Positions 55,525 through 63,995 of a stretch of DNA of 64,000 nt are shown one piece after another; within the stretch, counting starts at the first letter, position 1; every line of letters starts with the position of its first letter. A program made the translations under genes and the position numbers. Source of the DNA: Micromonospora sp. WMMA1947 (GTDB lineage Bacteria > Actinomycetota > Actinomycetes > Mycobacteriales > Micromonosporaceae); assembly GCF_027497355.1 (NCBI RefSeq), contig NZ_CP114909.1, forward strand, positions 3,367,001 through 3,431,000, given 5' to 3'. The notes beneath the pieces were generated by a model. The model was not told the DNA's origin. It ran no database searches and saw nothing but the letters and a program-made list of their open reading frames with translations.

Positions 55525-55542
55525 GCTTAGGCTAGCCTAAGC
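55525..55542 (+). promoter_or_regulatory. IdeR/DmdR iron box at the siderophore-interacting gene
   Basis: The perfect palindrome GCTTAGGCTAGCCTAAGC contains the core TTAGGCTAGCCTAA of iron-responsive DtxR/IdeR sites. Its right half overlaps TAGCCT, the -10 box lying 7 nt before the ATG. Iron-loaded IdeR would block the promoter directly. Confidence 0.88.
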
Positions 55543-55545
55543 AGT

Positions 55546-56382
55546 ATGACGGATCGCCCGAAGAAGCTCACCGCCGCCACGGTCGTCCGGACCACGCGGC
55601 CCACCCCGCACCTGATCCGCCTCGTGCTGGGGGGTCCGGAGCTGGCCGGGCTGCCGGTGGGCGCGTACACCGACCACTACGTCAAGTTCGTCTTCCCGCC
55701 GGCCGGGGTGACCTACCCGCACCCGGTGGACCTGGCGACGATCAAGCGGGAGTTCCCGGCGGAGCAGTGGCCGCGCCTGCGCGCGTACACGGTCAGGGCC
55801 TGGGACGCCGCGGCCGGTGAGATGACAGTGGACGTGGTGCACCACGGCGACGAGGGTCTGGCCGGGCCGTGGGCGGCGGCGCTGCGTCCCGGCGACCGGG
55901 TGTTGTTCACCGGGCCGGGCGGCGCGTACGCGCCGGACCCGGACGCCGACTGGCATCTGCTGGCGGGTGACGAGAGCGCGCTGCCGGCCATCGCCGCCGC
56001 CCTGGAACGGCTGCCGGCGGGCGCGCGGGCGAAGGTGTACGTCGAGGTCGGCAGCCCGGCCGACGAGCTGCCCCTGGCCGGCGCGGGCGAGATCGAGGTG
56101 CGCTGGCTGCACCGCGACGGACGCCCGTTCGGTGAGCCGCTGGTCGAGGCGGTCCGGGCGCTGGAGTTCCCGCCCGGCCGGGTGCACGCGTTCGTGCACG
56201 GCGAGGCCGGCGCGATGAAGGAGCTGCGGCGGCTGCTGCGCGTCGAGCGCGGCGTGCCCCGGGGTGACCTGTCCATCTCCGGCTACTGGCGGCAGGGCCT
56301 GGACGACGAGGGCTGGCGGTCCACCAAGCCGGCCTGGAACGCCGCCGTGGAGGCCGAGGAGGCCGCCGCCGTCCCGGCCTGA
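55546..56382 (+). CDS. siderophore-interacting protein (ferric-siderophore reductase)
   Basis: This 278-residue SIP/ViuB-family flavoprotein has an N-terminal FAD-binding barrel with RLRAYTVRAWD (RxYT motif, about residues 83-93) and a C-terminal NAD(P)-binding domain with LLAGDESALPAIAAALE. The signature GYWRQGLDDE closes the protein. It releases iron from siderophores in the cytoplasm. TAGCCT is 7 nt before the ATG, so the mRNA is probably leaderless, and an IdeR box overlaps the promoter. Confidence 0.92.
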   Translation: MTDRPKKLTAATVVRTTRPTPHLIRLVLGGPELAGLPVGAYTDHYVKFVFPPAGVTYPHPVDLATIKREFPAEQWPRLRAYTVRAWDAAAGEMTVDVVHHGDEGLAGPWAAALRPGDRVLFTGPGGAYAPDPDADWHLLAGDESALPAIAAALERLPAGARAKVYVEVGSPADELPLAGAGEIEVRWLHRDGRPFGEPLVEAVRALEFPPGRVHAFVHGEAGAMKELRRLLRVERGVPRGDLSISGYWRQGLDDEGWRSTKPAWNAAVEAEEAAAVPA

Positions 56383-56421
56383 TGGCTCCGATCGCACGTC
56401 CTGCGGTGAGCGGGTGTACCC

Positions 56422-56449
56422 CGGAATGTAGTAGGGGTGCTACATTCCG
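56422..56449 (+). promoter_or_regulatory. operator-like palindrome of the ABC exporter operon
   Basis: Perfect 10-bp arms CGGAATGTAG and CTACATTCCG flank an 8-nt spacer. The right arm contains TACATT, a -10 box 7 nt before the ATG of the ATPase gene, so a bound repressor would cover the promoter. The 81-residue HTH protein of the same operon is a candidate binder. Confidence 0.75.
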
Positions 56450-56453
56450 AGGT

Positions 56454-57428
56454 ATGACTGCGGTCGAACTCCCCGGGGCCGTCGCGTCCCCCCGACCTCC
56501 CGACGAGGACCTCGTCCTCGACGTGCGGGATCTGCGCATGCGCTACGGCGCCGTCGACGTGCTCCACGGCGTCGACCTGACCGCCCGGCGGGGCGAGGTG
56601 GTGGCGTTGCTCGGGCCCAACGGCGCCGGCAAGACCACCACCATCGAGATCCTCGAAGGCTTCCGGCTGCCCTCGGCCGGCACAGTGCGGGTGCTCGGCA
56701 CCGACCCGGCGCGCGGTGACGAGCGGTGGCGGGCGCGGCTGGGCGTGGTGCTCCAGTCCTGGCGCGACCACGGCAAGTGGCGGGTACGGGAACTGCTCGC
56801 CCACCTCGGCGACTTCTACGCGCCGTACGCCACCGACCGGATCCCGCGCCCGTGGCCGGTCGACGAGTTGCTGGAGACGGTGGGCCTGACCGCGCACGCC
56901 GGCAGCCGGGTGTCCCGGCTCTCCGGTGGACAGCGCCGCCGGCTCGACGTCGCGGTCGGCATCGTCGGCCGCCCGGAGCTGCTGTTCCTGGACGAGCCGA
57001 CGGTCGGCTTCGACCCTGCCGCCCGGCGCGAGTTCCACGAGCTGGTGCACCGCCTGGCCGACCTGGACGAGACCACGATCGTGCTGACCACGCACGACCT
57101 GGCCGAGGCGGAGAAGCTGGCCGACCGCATCCTCATCCTGGCCGGCGGCCGGATCATCGCCGAGGGGTCGCCCGACCAGCTCGCCCGGCGCGTCGCGGGG
57201 GACGCCGAGGTGCGCTGGACCCGGGACGGCGAGCGGTACGTGCACGCCACCGCCGACGCCACCGCCTTCCTGCGCGACCTGCTCCGCGAGCACGGCGACG
57301 GGGTGCGGGAGCTGGAGGTGCGCCGGGCCAGCCTGGAGGACGCGTACCTGGCGCTGGTGCACGAGGAGGAGACCGGCATCCGTACCGGCCGGGCCGAGCG
57401 GGTGTGGCAGCAGGAGGCGAACCGATGA
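56454..57428 (+). CDS. ABC exporter ATP-binding protein
   Basis: This 324-residue ATPase has Walker A GPNGAGKTT, signature RLSGGQRRRLD and Walker B LLFLDEPTVGFDP, with a C-terminal DUF4162-like extension (RDGERYVHATADATAFLRDLL) typical of exporter or drug ATPases. It pairs with the ABC-2 permease that follows by ATGA overlap. TACATT inside a palindromic operator is 7 nt before ATG 56454. The substrate is unknown. Confidence 0.92.
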   Translation: MTAVELPGAVASPRPPDEDLVLDVRDLRMRYGAVDVLHGVDLTARRGEVVALLGPNGAGKTTTIEILEGFRLPSAGTVRVLGTDPARGDERWRARLGVVLQSWRDHGKWRVRELLAHLGDFYAPYATDRIPRPWPVDELLETVGLTAHAGSRVSRLSGGQRRRLDVAVGIVGRPELLFLDEPTVGFDPAARREFHELVHRLADLDETTIVLTTHDLAEAEKLADRILILAGGRIIAEGSPDQLARRVAGDAEVRWTRDGERYVHATADATAFLRDLLREHGDGVRELEVRRASLEDAYLALVHEEETGIRTGRAERVWQQEANR

Positions 57429-58276
57429 ACCCGACCACCAACGCGCTCCGGGCCGGGCTGCGGCGCGGCGCGATCGAGCTGCGCGCCACGTTCACCAACG
57501 GCCAGGATCTCTGGACCTACTTCTTCCCCACAGTGGTGCTGCTGGTCGCCGTGTTCTGGATGCGCGGCTCGACCGTGCCCGGCACCGACTTCTCGCTCGG
57601 CGCCCGCACGCTGCCCAGCGCGCTCGGCATGGGCCTGCTCTTCGGCGGCCTGCTCGGGCTGGCCAACCAGCTCGTCATCGACCGGGAGGACGGTACGCTG
57701 CTGCGCGCCAAGGCCATCCCGGACGGCATGCTCGGCTACCTGGTCGGCAAGATCGTGCTGGTCTCGGCGGTCGCACTGATCGGCGTGGTCATCCAGCTCA
57801 CGCCCGGGCTGTTCTTCCTGGACGGGCTGCGGCTCGGCGACCCCGGCGCCTGGCTCACGCTGGCCTGGGTGGTGCCGCTCGGGCTGGTGGCGACGCTGCC
57901 GCTGGGCGCGGTGATCGGCTCGCTGATCGAGAACCCGCGCAACATGGGCCTGGTGGTGATGCCGATCTTCGGCCTGATCGCGCTGTCCGGCATCTTCTAT
58001 CCGATCAACGGCCTGCCCGGCTGGCTCCAGGGCGTCGCCCAGGTCTTCCCGCTCTACTGGCTAGGCTTGGGCATGCGCTCGGCGCTGCTCCCGGGCGACC
58101 TGGCAGCAGTCGAACTCGGCGGCTCCTGGCGGCACCTGGAGACGGTCGGCGTGCTCGGCGCCTGGGCGGTGCTCGGGCTCGTGCTGGCCCCGGTGGTGCT
58201 GCGCCGGATGGCCCGCCGGGAGTCCGGCTCGCGGGTCGCGGCCCGGCGGGAGCGGGCCATGCAGCGGGTCGGATGA
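57425..58276 (+). CDS. ABC-2 type exporter permease
   Basis: This 283-residue ABC-2 membrane protein has six membrane helices, including FFPTVVLLVAVFWM near the N-terminus, the ABC-2 signature near LSGIFYPINGLPGWLQGVAQVFPLYW and a basic tail. It overlaps the ATPase gene by 4 bp. Together they form a drug or lipid exporter. The HTH gene follows 10 bp downstream. Confidence 0.92.
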   Translation: MNPTTNALRAGLRRGAIELRATFTNGQDLWTYFFPTVVLLVAVFWMRGSTVPGTDFSLGARTLPSALGMGLLFGGLLGLANQLVIDREDGTLLRAKAIPDGMLGYLVGKIVLVSAVALIGVVIQLTPGLFFLDGLRLGDPGAWLTLAWVVPLGLVATLPLGAVIGSLIENPRNMGLVVMPIFGLIALSGIFYPINGLPGWLQGVAQVFPLYWLGLGMRSALLPGDLAAVELGGSWRHLETVGVLGAWAVLGLVLAPVVLRRMARRESGSRVAARRERAMQRVG

Positions 58277-58286
58277 GAGGGCGTCG

Positions 58287-58532
58287 ATGAGCGAGACCGT
58301 GCACAACCGCATCGCGGTGCTGCGCGCCGAACGGGGCATCTCCCGCCGGCAACTGGCCGACGCGCTCGGTGTGCACTACCAGACCGTCGGTTACCTGGAG
58401 CGCGGCGAGTTCCGGCCCAGCCTGCACCTGGCGCTGCGCATCGCCGCGTACTTCGAGGTGCCGGTCGAGGTGGTCTTCTCGATCGAGCCGTTCCCGCGCA
58501 TCGGCGACCCCGCGACGGCCCGCTCGGCCTGA
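58287..58532 (+). CDS. small XRE-type transcriptional regulator
   Basis: This 81-residue protein is a single helix-turn-helix domain: NRIAVLRAERGISRRQLADALGVHYQTVGYLERGEF, then LALRIAAYFEVPVEVVFS. Such stand-alone HTH proteins often regulate the adjacent ABC-2 exporter. The palindrome at 56422 is a plausible binding site. It is the third gene of the operon. Confidence 0.87.
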   Translation: MSETVHNRIAVLRAERGISRRQLADALGVHYQTVGYLERGEFRPSLHLALRIAAYFEVPVEVVFSIEPFPRIGDPATARSA

Positions 58533-58629
58533 GCCGGCGGGGGCGGGCGTGGCCGGCCACACGCCCGTCCCCCCGGCCGCCGCAACGGCGGTCCGGCAGG
58601 GCAGGATGTACGCCGAGGGGGTGGCGGTC

Positions 58630-60501
58630 ATGGCGGGGCGGATCCGGGACGAGGACATCGCGCTGGTCCGCGAGCGCACCGCCATCGCGGACGTCATCTC
58701 CGAGGTGGTGACGCTCAAGTCGGCCGGCGGCGGCAACCTCAAGGGGCTGTGCCCGTTCCACGACGAGAAGAGCCCGTCGTTCAACGTCTCGCCCGCCCGC
58801 AACGTGTTCTACTGCTTCGGCTGCGGGGTCGGCGGCGACGCGATCAAGTTCCTGATGGACGCGGAGCACCTCAGCTTCGTCGAGTCGGTCGAGCGGCTGG
58901 CCGCCCGCGCCGGCATCCAGTTGCGCTACGTCGAGGACGACAGGTCCGCGCCGCGTGCCCGCCCGCAGCAGGGGCAGCGGCAGCGCCTGGTGGCCGCGCA
59001 CGCCGCCGCCGTCGAGTTCTACCGCGCCCAGCTCAGCACCGCCGGCGCCCGCCCGGCCCGCGAGTTCCTCGCCGGGCGCGGCTTCGACCGGGCCGCCGCC
59101 GAGCGGTACGGCTGCGGCTTCGCCCCCGACGGGTGGGACCTGCTCACCAAGCACCTGCGCCAGCAGGGCTTCACCCACGACGAGCTGGTCACCGCCGGCC
59201 TGTCCCGCCCGGCCCGCTCCGGTTCGCTGATCGACCGGTTCCGCCGCCGCCTGATGTGGCCGATCCGGGACATCACCGGCGACGTGATCGGCTTCGGCGC
59301 CCGCAAGCTCTTCGACGACGACGACGGCCCCAAATACCTGAACACCCCCGAGACGCCGATCTACAAGAAGTCGCACGTGCTCTACGGCATCGACCAGGCC
59401 AAGCGGGAGATCGCCAAGCAGGGCAAGGTGGTGGTGGTCGAGGGCTACACCGACGTGATGGCCTGCCACCTGGCCGACGTGCCGACGGCGGTGGCGACCT
59501 GCGGCACGGCGTTCGGCGGCGACCACATCTCGGTGCTGCGCCGGGTGCTGTTCGACAGCGACGAACGGGCCGGCGAGATCATCTTCACCTTCGACGGCGA
59601 CGCGGCCGGTCAGAAGGCCGCGCTGCGCGCGTTCGAGGACGACCAACGCTTCGTCGGGCGTACCTTCATCGCGGTCAGCCCCGACAACATGGACCCGTGC
59701 GAGCTGCGGCTGGCCAAGGGCGACCTGGCCGTACGCGACCTGGTGGCCCGCCGCGAGCCGCTGGTCGACTTCGCCCTCCGGCACGTGATCAGCCGGTTCG
59801 ACCTGGACACCGTCGACGGCCGGGTCGAGGCCATGCGCCGCGCCGCGCCTCTCGTGGCGAAGATCAAGGACCGGGAGAAGCGCCCGGAGTACGTCCGCAA
59901 GCTCGCCGGTGACCTCGGCATGGAGATCGAGCCGGTGCAGCGCGCGGTGCTCGGCGCGGCGAACGGGCAACCCGCGCCCGGTGCTCCCGCCGCACCCGCG
60001 CGCCCCGGCCGGCCCGCGCCCAGCGTGGACAGCCCTCGGTCCATGGTGGAGCGGGAGGCGCTGAAGCTGGCGTTGCAGGAGCCGGTCCTGGCCGGCCCGA
60101 TGTTCGACGCGGTCGAGGTGACCGACTACCAGCACCCGGTGCACGTCTCGGTACGCGCCGCGGTGGCCGCGGCCGGCGGCGCGTCCGCCGCCACCGGCGG
60201 CGCGGTCTGGATCGAGCGGGTCCGCGACGCGTGCGACGACCTGGCCGGGCAGGCGCTGATCGGTGAGCTGGCGGTGGAGCCGCTGCGCATCGACGGCGAG
60301 CCGGACCCGAGGTACGTCTCGATCACCATGGCGCGGCTGCAGTGGAGTTCGGTCACCGGCCGCATCCGTGACCTGAAGTCGAAGATCCAGCGGATCAACC
60401 CGGTGAGCAACAAGGACGAGTACTTCGCCCTGTTCGGGGAACTGCTCTCGCTGGAACAGCACGCACGGGCACTGCGCGAGCAGGCCGCCGGAGGTTTGTG
60501 A
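58630..60501 (+). CDS. dnaG: DNA primase
   Basis: This 623-residue protein has an N-terminal CHCC zinc domain (CPFHDEKSPSF with Cys41 and His44, YCFGCG with Cys62 and Cys65), a Toprim domain with VVVEGYTDVMA and TFDGDAAGQ, and a C-terminal DnaB-interaction region. It makes RNA primers for Okazaki fragments. ATG 58630 gives AGRIRDEDIALVRERT, the usual start; upstream in-frame ATGs add residues without similarity. It lies near dgt, as in other actinobacteria. Confidence 0.97.
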   Translation: MAGRIRDEDIALVRERTAIADVISEVVTLKSAGGGNLKGLCPFHDEKSPSFNVSPARNVFYCFGCGVGGDAIKFLMDAEHLSFVESVERLAARAGIQLRYVEDDRSAPRARPQQGQRQRLVAAHAAAVEFYRAQLSTAGARPAREFLAGRGFDRAAAERYGCGFAPDGWDLLTKHLRQQGFTHDELVTAGLSRPARSGSLIDRFRRRLMWPIRDITGDVIGFGARKLFDDDDGPKYLNTPETPIYKKSHVLYGIDQAKREIAKQGKVVVVEGYTDVMACHLADVPTAVATCGTAFGGDHISVLRRVLFDSDERAGEIIFTFDGDAAGQKAALRAFEDDQRFVGRTFIAVSPDNMDPCELRLAKGDLAVRDLVARREPLVDFALRHVISRFDLDTVDGRVEAMRRAAPLVAKIKDREKRPEYVRKLAGDLGMEIEPVQRAVLGAANGQPAPGAPAAPARPGRPAPSVDSPRSMVEREALKLALQEPVLAGPMFDAVEVTDYQHPVHVSVRAAVAAAGGASAATGGAVWIERVRDACDDLAGQALIGELAVEPLRIDGEPDPRYVSITMARLQWSSVTGRIRDLKSKIQRINPVSNKDEYFALFGELLSLEQHARALREQAAGGL

Positions 60502-61043
60502 TGGGTCTGTTCAACCGCCGGCCGAAACTCCCGTCGGCCGACCGGCCGCCGCTGGCCGCCGACGAGCGGGTGCTCGCCTGGGCCGCCGCCGGCACCGGCG
60601 AGGGCGGCAACGACGGCGTGCTGGTCGCCAGCAACCGCGGGCTCTGGCTGCCCGGCCGGGTGGACCGCCTCGGCTGGCACGACATCCTCAAGGCGGTCTG
60701 GTCCGGCCGGGAACTCACTGTCACGCCGGCCGAGCCGGTCGCCGAGCGCGACGGCTACCTGGTGGTCGCGGACGGCCTCCCCGGGACGTACCTGCTCGTC
60801 GACCCGGGTGACCTGCCGCACCAGGTCCGGGCCCGGGTCACCGGCTCGGTGGCGTACACCTCGCACCACGAGGTGCCCGGCGGCTCCGGCCGGATCGCGG
60901 CCCGGCGGGTGCCCGGGGTCGACGGTCTGACCTGGACGGTCCGCTACGACCCGGGGACGCCGGCCGACGACGAGGCGGTGACCGACGAGACCGCCCGGCT
61001 GGTCGCGGCGGCGCGGGCCGCCACCGCCCCCGCCGACGCCTGA
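60501..61043 (+). CDS. conserved hypothetical protein downstream of dnaG
   Basis: This 180-residue soluble protein begins MGLFNRRPKLPSADRPPLAADERVLAWA and contains GVLVASNRGLWLPG and LGWHDILKAVWSGREL, a beta-rich domain that resembles a PH-like fold. It overlaps the dnaG stop by one base and is probably co-transcribed with it. The same neighbour is common next to dnaG in Micromonosporaceae. The function is unknown. Confidence 0.8.
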   Translation: MGLFNRRPKLPSADRPPLAADERVLAWAAAGTGEGGNDGVLVASNRGLWLPGRVDRLGWHDILKAVWSGRELTVTPAEPVAERDGYLVVADGLPGTYLLVDPGDLPHQVRARVTGSVAYTSHHEVPGGSGRIAARRVPGVDGLTWTVRYDPGTPADDEAVTDETARLVAAARAATAPADA

Positions 61044-61072
61044 GGCCGCGCCACGCCCGGAGTCACACGGGG

Positions 61073-61630
61073 TCAGGCACGTGGGCGGGCGCCGTCGAGG
61101 AAGAGCGCGACGACCCGGGCGGGTCCGGTCTCGTCGGTGAGGTCGGCCGCGCGGGCCAGGTGCAGGAACGCGTTCATCAGGAACTCCGGTTCGCCGGTGA
61201 CGGCGCCCTCGGCCCGGGCGTCGGCGAAGAACCGGGTCACCGGCGCCAGCATCAGGGCGACGTAGAGGCCCGAGACGTGCTCGCTGGTCTCGGCGGAGAC
61301 GAGCGGCAGGGTGTCGTAGATGCGCTGCTCGAACGTGACCGCGTCGCCGTGCTGACCGGCGGCGACGGTGGCGAGCGCGAGCAGCCGCTGCGGCACGTCG
61401 CCGGGGCCGGCCAGCGCCGCCGCGATCCGACCACCGACGTCCCGGATGTACCGTTCCGCCACCGCGATGTAGAGATCCTCCTTCCCGCCGGGGAAGTGGT
61501 GGTAGATGGACGGCTTCTGGATGCCGACGCTGCGGCCCACGCCGACCAGGGAGATGCCCTGGTAGCCGGTCGCGCGGAGCTGCTCGGCGAAGGCGTCCAT
61601 GATCTGGGTGCGGGTGTCGGCTGGGCTCAT
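61073..61630 (-). CDS. TetR/AcrR-family repressor
   Basis: This 185-residue regulator has an N-terminal HTH (residues 8-55: IMDAFAEQLRATGYQGISLVGVGRSVGIQKPSIYHHFPGGKEDL) and a variable ligand domain. It is the last gene of the operon ABC ATPase-permease-tetR, with its ATG overlapping the permease stop. It most likely binds the 22-bp palindrome at 63386 and controls its own operon. Confidence 0.92.
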   Translation of the reverse strand: MSPADTRTQIMDAFAEQLRATGYQGISLVGVGRSVGIQKPSIYHHFPGGKEDLYIAVAERYIRDVGGRIAAALAGPGDVPQRLLALATVAAGQHGDAVTFEQRIYDTLPLVSAETSEHVSGLYVALMLAPVTRFFADARAEGAVTGEPEFLMNAFLHLARAADLTDETGPARVVALFLDGARPRA

Positions 61631-62451
61631 CGGTTCTTCCTCGCGTGGTGGAGGGCGAGGGCGCAGGCCGCGGTCCCGGCGACGGCGAGGGTGACGATCG
61701 CCGCGACGCCGATCGGGGCCGCGGTGAGCGCCGCGTCGCCGCCGAGCTGGCGGGCGGTGTCGACGATATAGGTGAGCGGGTTGGCGACGGCGATCACCCG
61801 CATCCAGCCGGCGAGTTCGTCGACCGGCGCGAACACGCCGGTGAAGAACGACAGGCCGAACACGACGAGCGTGACCAGGTTGGTGGCCGACGCCGAGCCC
61901 GACCGGAGCGCGAGCGCCATGCTCAGCAGCGCGACGCCGAGGCCCAGGGCCAGCATCAGCAGCAGCATCCCGGCGACGCCGGACCAGCTCGCCGGCCGGT
62001 AGCCGATCGCGGTGGCCCCGGCCACTGTGACCGCCATCTGGAGGACGACGGCGATCAGCGCGGCGACGGCCGGGCCGACGAGGAACGGTGTCGTGGTGCC
62101 GTGGGCGAGCCGGAGGCGGTCGAGGTATCCGCTGGTGAGGTCGCCCAGCACCAGCGTGCCGGCGGCGCCCGCGCCGGTGGCGACGCCGGTGAGCAGGATC
62201 AGCGGCAGCAGGAACGCGATGAAGCTCGTCCCGTCCAGGTAGGTGCTGCCGACGGAGTCGAGCTGCCCGGCGTAGACGAGCAGGAAGAACAGGGACTGGG
62301 CGACCGGGGCGACCAGCAGCGCGGGCGTCCGGAGCACGGCGCGCGTGGAGCGTCTGATCGCCGCGAGGACGACGGGGGCCGGTGAGCGGCGGGGCGGGGT
62401 GACTGCGAGCGGGAGCACGGATCCGGGCCTTTCGGGGTGCGGTGGGGTCAC
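61627..62451 (-). CDS. ABC-2 type exporter permease (TetR operon)
   Basis: This 274-residue membrane protein has six helices and the ABC-2 fold: LDSVGSTYLDGTSFIAFLLPLILL near the N-terminus and LSFFTGVFAPVDELAGWMRVIAVANPLTY as the C-terminal signature. GTG 62451 is 3 nt after the ATPase stop. The mRNA continues into the tetR gene by a 4-bp overlap. Confidence 0.9.
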   Translation of the reverse strand: MTPPHPERPGSVLPLAVTPPRRSPAPVVLAAIRRSTRAVLRTPALLVAPVAQSLFFLLVYAGQLDSVGSTYLDGTSFIAFLLPLILLTGVATGAGAAGTLVLGDLTSGYLDRLRLAHGTTTPFLVGPAVAALIAVVLQMAVTVAGATAIGYRPASWSGVAGMLLLMLALGLGVALLSMALALRSGSASATNLVTLVVFGLSFFTGVFAPVDELAGWMRVIAVANPLTYIVDTARQLGGDAALTAAPIGVAAIVTLAVAGTAACALALHHARKNR

Positions 62452-62454
62452 GCC

Positions 62455-63378
62455 TCAGCGGGCGGCGAGGGCGACGAAGACGTCGTCGAGGGAGGGCTCG
62501 GCGAGGTGCAGCCGGGTGATGTCGGCGGCGGCGTCGCCGGCCTCGGTCAGGGCCTTCGCCAGGGCACGCGGGTCGTCGGGCACGCTGAGGCGTACCCGGT
62601 CCGGCCGGTCGGGATCGGCGCGGAATCCGGCCTCGGACGCGGCGGCGAACGCGGTGGCGGCGGCGGCGCCGGAGAGGTCGAGCGTGAGCGTACGGGCGCC
62701 GACGCGTTGCTTGAGCACCGCCGGTGGGCCCTGGGCGACCACCCGGCCGTCCCGGAGCACCGCGATCTCGGTGGCGAGCACGTCCGCCTCGTGCAGGTCC
62801 TGGGTCGAGAGGAGCAGCGACGTGCCGGCCTGGTTGAGGCGGGTCAGCTCGGTCCAGAAGTCGATGCGCGCGAGCGGGTCCAGGCCGGTGGTCGGCTCGT
62901 CCAGGATCACCACGGCGGGCTCGGCGACGAGCGCCACGGCCAGGTCGAGCTTGCGGCGGGTGCCGCCGGAGAGCTTGGCCACCCGGGTCGAGCGGTGCTC
63001 GCCCAGGCCGAACAGGCCGATGAGTTCCCGGGTGCGGCGCGCCCGCTCACGGCGGCCGAGCCCGAGCGCCACGCCGTGGAAGTCGAGCACCTCCGTCGGT
63101 GAGGCCAGCGGGTCCAGGGCGTTCGACTGCGGCGCGAGGCCGATCAGGCGCCGGGCGTCCCGGGCCTGCGTGACGGTGTCGAACCCGCCGACGCGTACCG
63201 AACCGGACGTCGGAGTGCGCAGCGTCGCGACGATCTCCAGCAGCGTGGACTTGCCGGCGCCGTTGTGGCCGAGCACGACGAAGCGGCTGCCGGGCGCGAC
63301 GGTGAGGTCGAGCGCGCGCAGGGCGTCCCGGGTCCCGTAGGTCTTGGTCAGGGCGGTGGCGAGCACGAGCGGGGTCAT
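62455..63378 (-). CDS. ABC exporter ATP-binding protein (TetR operon)
   Basis: This 307-residue ATPase has Walker A GHNGAGKST, signature LSGGTRRKLD and Walker B VVILDEPTTGLDP, as in daunorubicin-resistance-type exporters. On the minus strand TAGGGT lies 6 nt before ATG 63378, so it is probably leaderless, and this -10 overlaps the TetR palindrome. The substrate is unknown. Confidence 0.92.
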   Translation of the reverse strand: MTPLVLATALTKTYGTRDALRALDLTVAPGSRFVVLGHNGAGKSTLLEIVATLRTPTSGSVRVGGFDTVTQARDARRLIGLAPQSNALDPLASPTEVLDFHGVALGLGRRERARRTRELIGLFGLGEHRSTRVAKLSGGTRRKLDLAVALVAEPAVVILDEPTTGLDPLARIDFWTELTRLNQAGTSLLLSTQDLHEADVLATEIAVLRDGRVVAQGPPAVLKQRVGARTLTLDLSGAAAATAFAAASEAGFRADPDRPDRVRLSVPDDPRALAKALTEAGDAAADITRLHLAEPSLDDVFVALAAR

Positions 63379-63385
63379 GCCGCCA

Positions 63386-63407
63386 CCCTACCGACCGGTC
63401 GGTAGGG
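63386..63407. promoter_or_regulatory. TetR-type operator, 22-bp perfect palindrome
   Basis: CCCTACCGACC and GGTCGGTAGGG are perfect arms with no loop. Part of the site, read on the minus strand, is TAGGGT, the -10 box of the exporter operon. The site therefore fits direct TetR repression with release by a ligand. Confidence 0.9.
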
Positions 63408-63455
63408 GAGCCAAATCCGGTTGTCGACCCACCCGCCCGCCGCTAGCGTCACGGC

Positions 63456-63995
63456 ATGTTCGCCACCGAGCGCGTCCGTCTGCGCCCGCCCACCCCCGAC
63501 GACGCGCCGGACCTGTTCCGCCTGAACGCCGATCCGGAACTGCACCTGGTCACCGACGACGGGCCGTTCCTGCCGCACCACGTCGGCCACGTCCGGGCCC
63601 GGCTGGAGAAACGCGCCGCCGAGCAGCCGGCGCTCGACGCCGCGGTGTCGCTGCTGGCCGAGACCGTCGCCGACGGCACGTTCCTCGGCACCGGCGTGCT
63701 GTGGGGCATCAACACCTTCAACGGGTACGCCCACCTCGGCATCACCCTGCTCCCCGAGGCGCGCGGTCAGGGCTACGGCACCGAGGTGATCCGGCTGCTC
63801 TGCCGGTACGGCTTCCGCAACCGCAACCTGCGGCGCCTGGAGATCGAGACGCTCGCCGGCAACACGGCCATGCGGCGTACCGCCGAGAGATGCGGGTTCG
63901 TCCACGAGGGCACCCAGCGGGACCGCGAGTACGACGGCGACGGCTACACCGACCTGGTGCTCTACGGCCTGCTGCGGCGCGACTGGACGCCGTAG
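63456..63995 (+). CDS. GNAT-family N-acetyltransferase
   Basis: This 179-residue acetyltransferase of the RimJ/RimL type has VRLRPPTPDDAPDLFRLN at the N-terminus, and the acetyl-CoA loop ARGQGYGTEVIRLLCRYGF followed by NTAMRRTAERCGFVHEGTQRD. It transfers an acetyl group to an unknown amine. TAGCGT is 6 nt before the ATG, a leaderless pattern. It is divergent from the TetR-regulated exporter operon. Confidence 0.9.
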   Translation: MFATERVRLRPPTPDDAPDLFRLNADPELHLVTDDGPFLPHHVGHVRARLEKRAAEQPALDAAVSLLAETVADGTFLGTGVLWGINTFNGYAHLGITLLPEARGQGYGTEVIRLLCRYGFRNRNLRRLEIETLAGNTAMRRTAERCGFVHEGTQRDREYDGDGYTDLVLYGLLRRDWTP

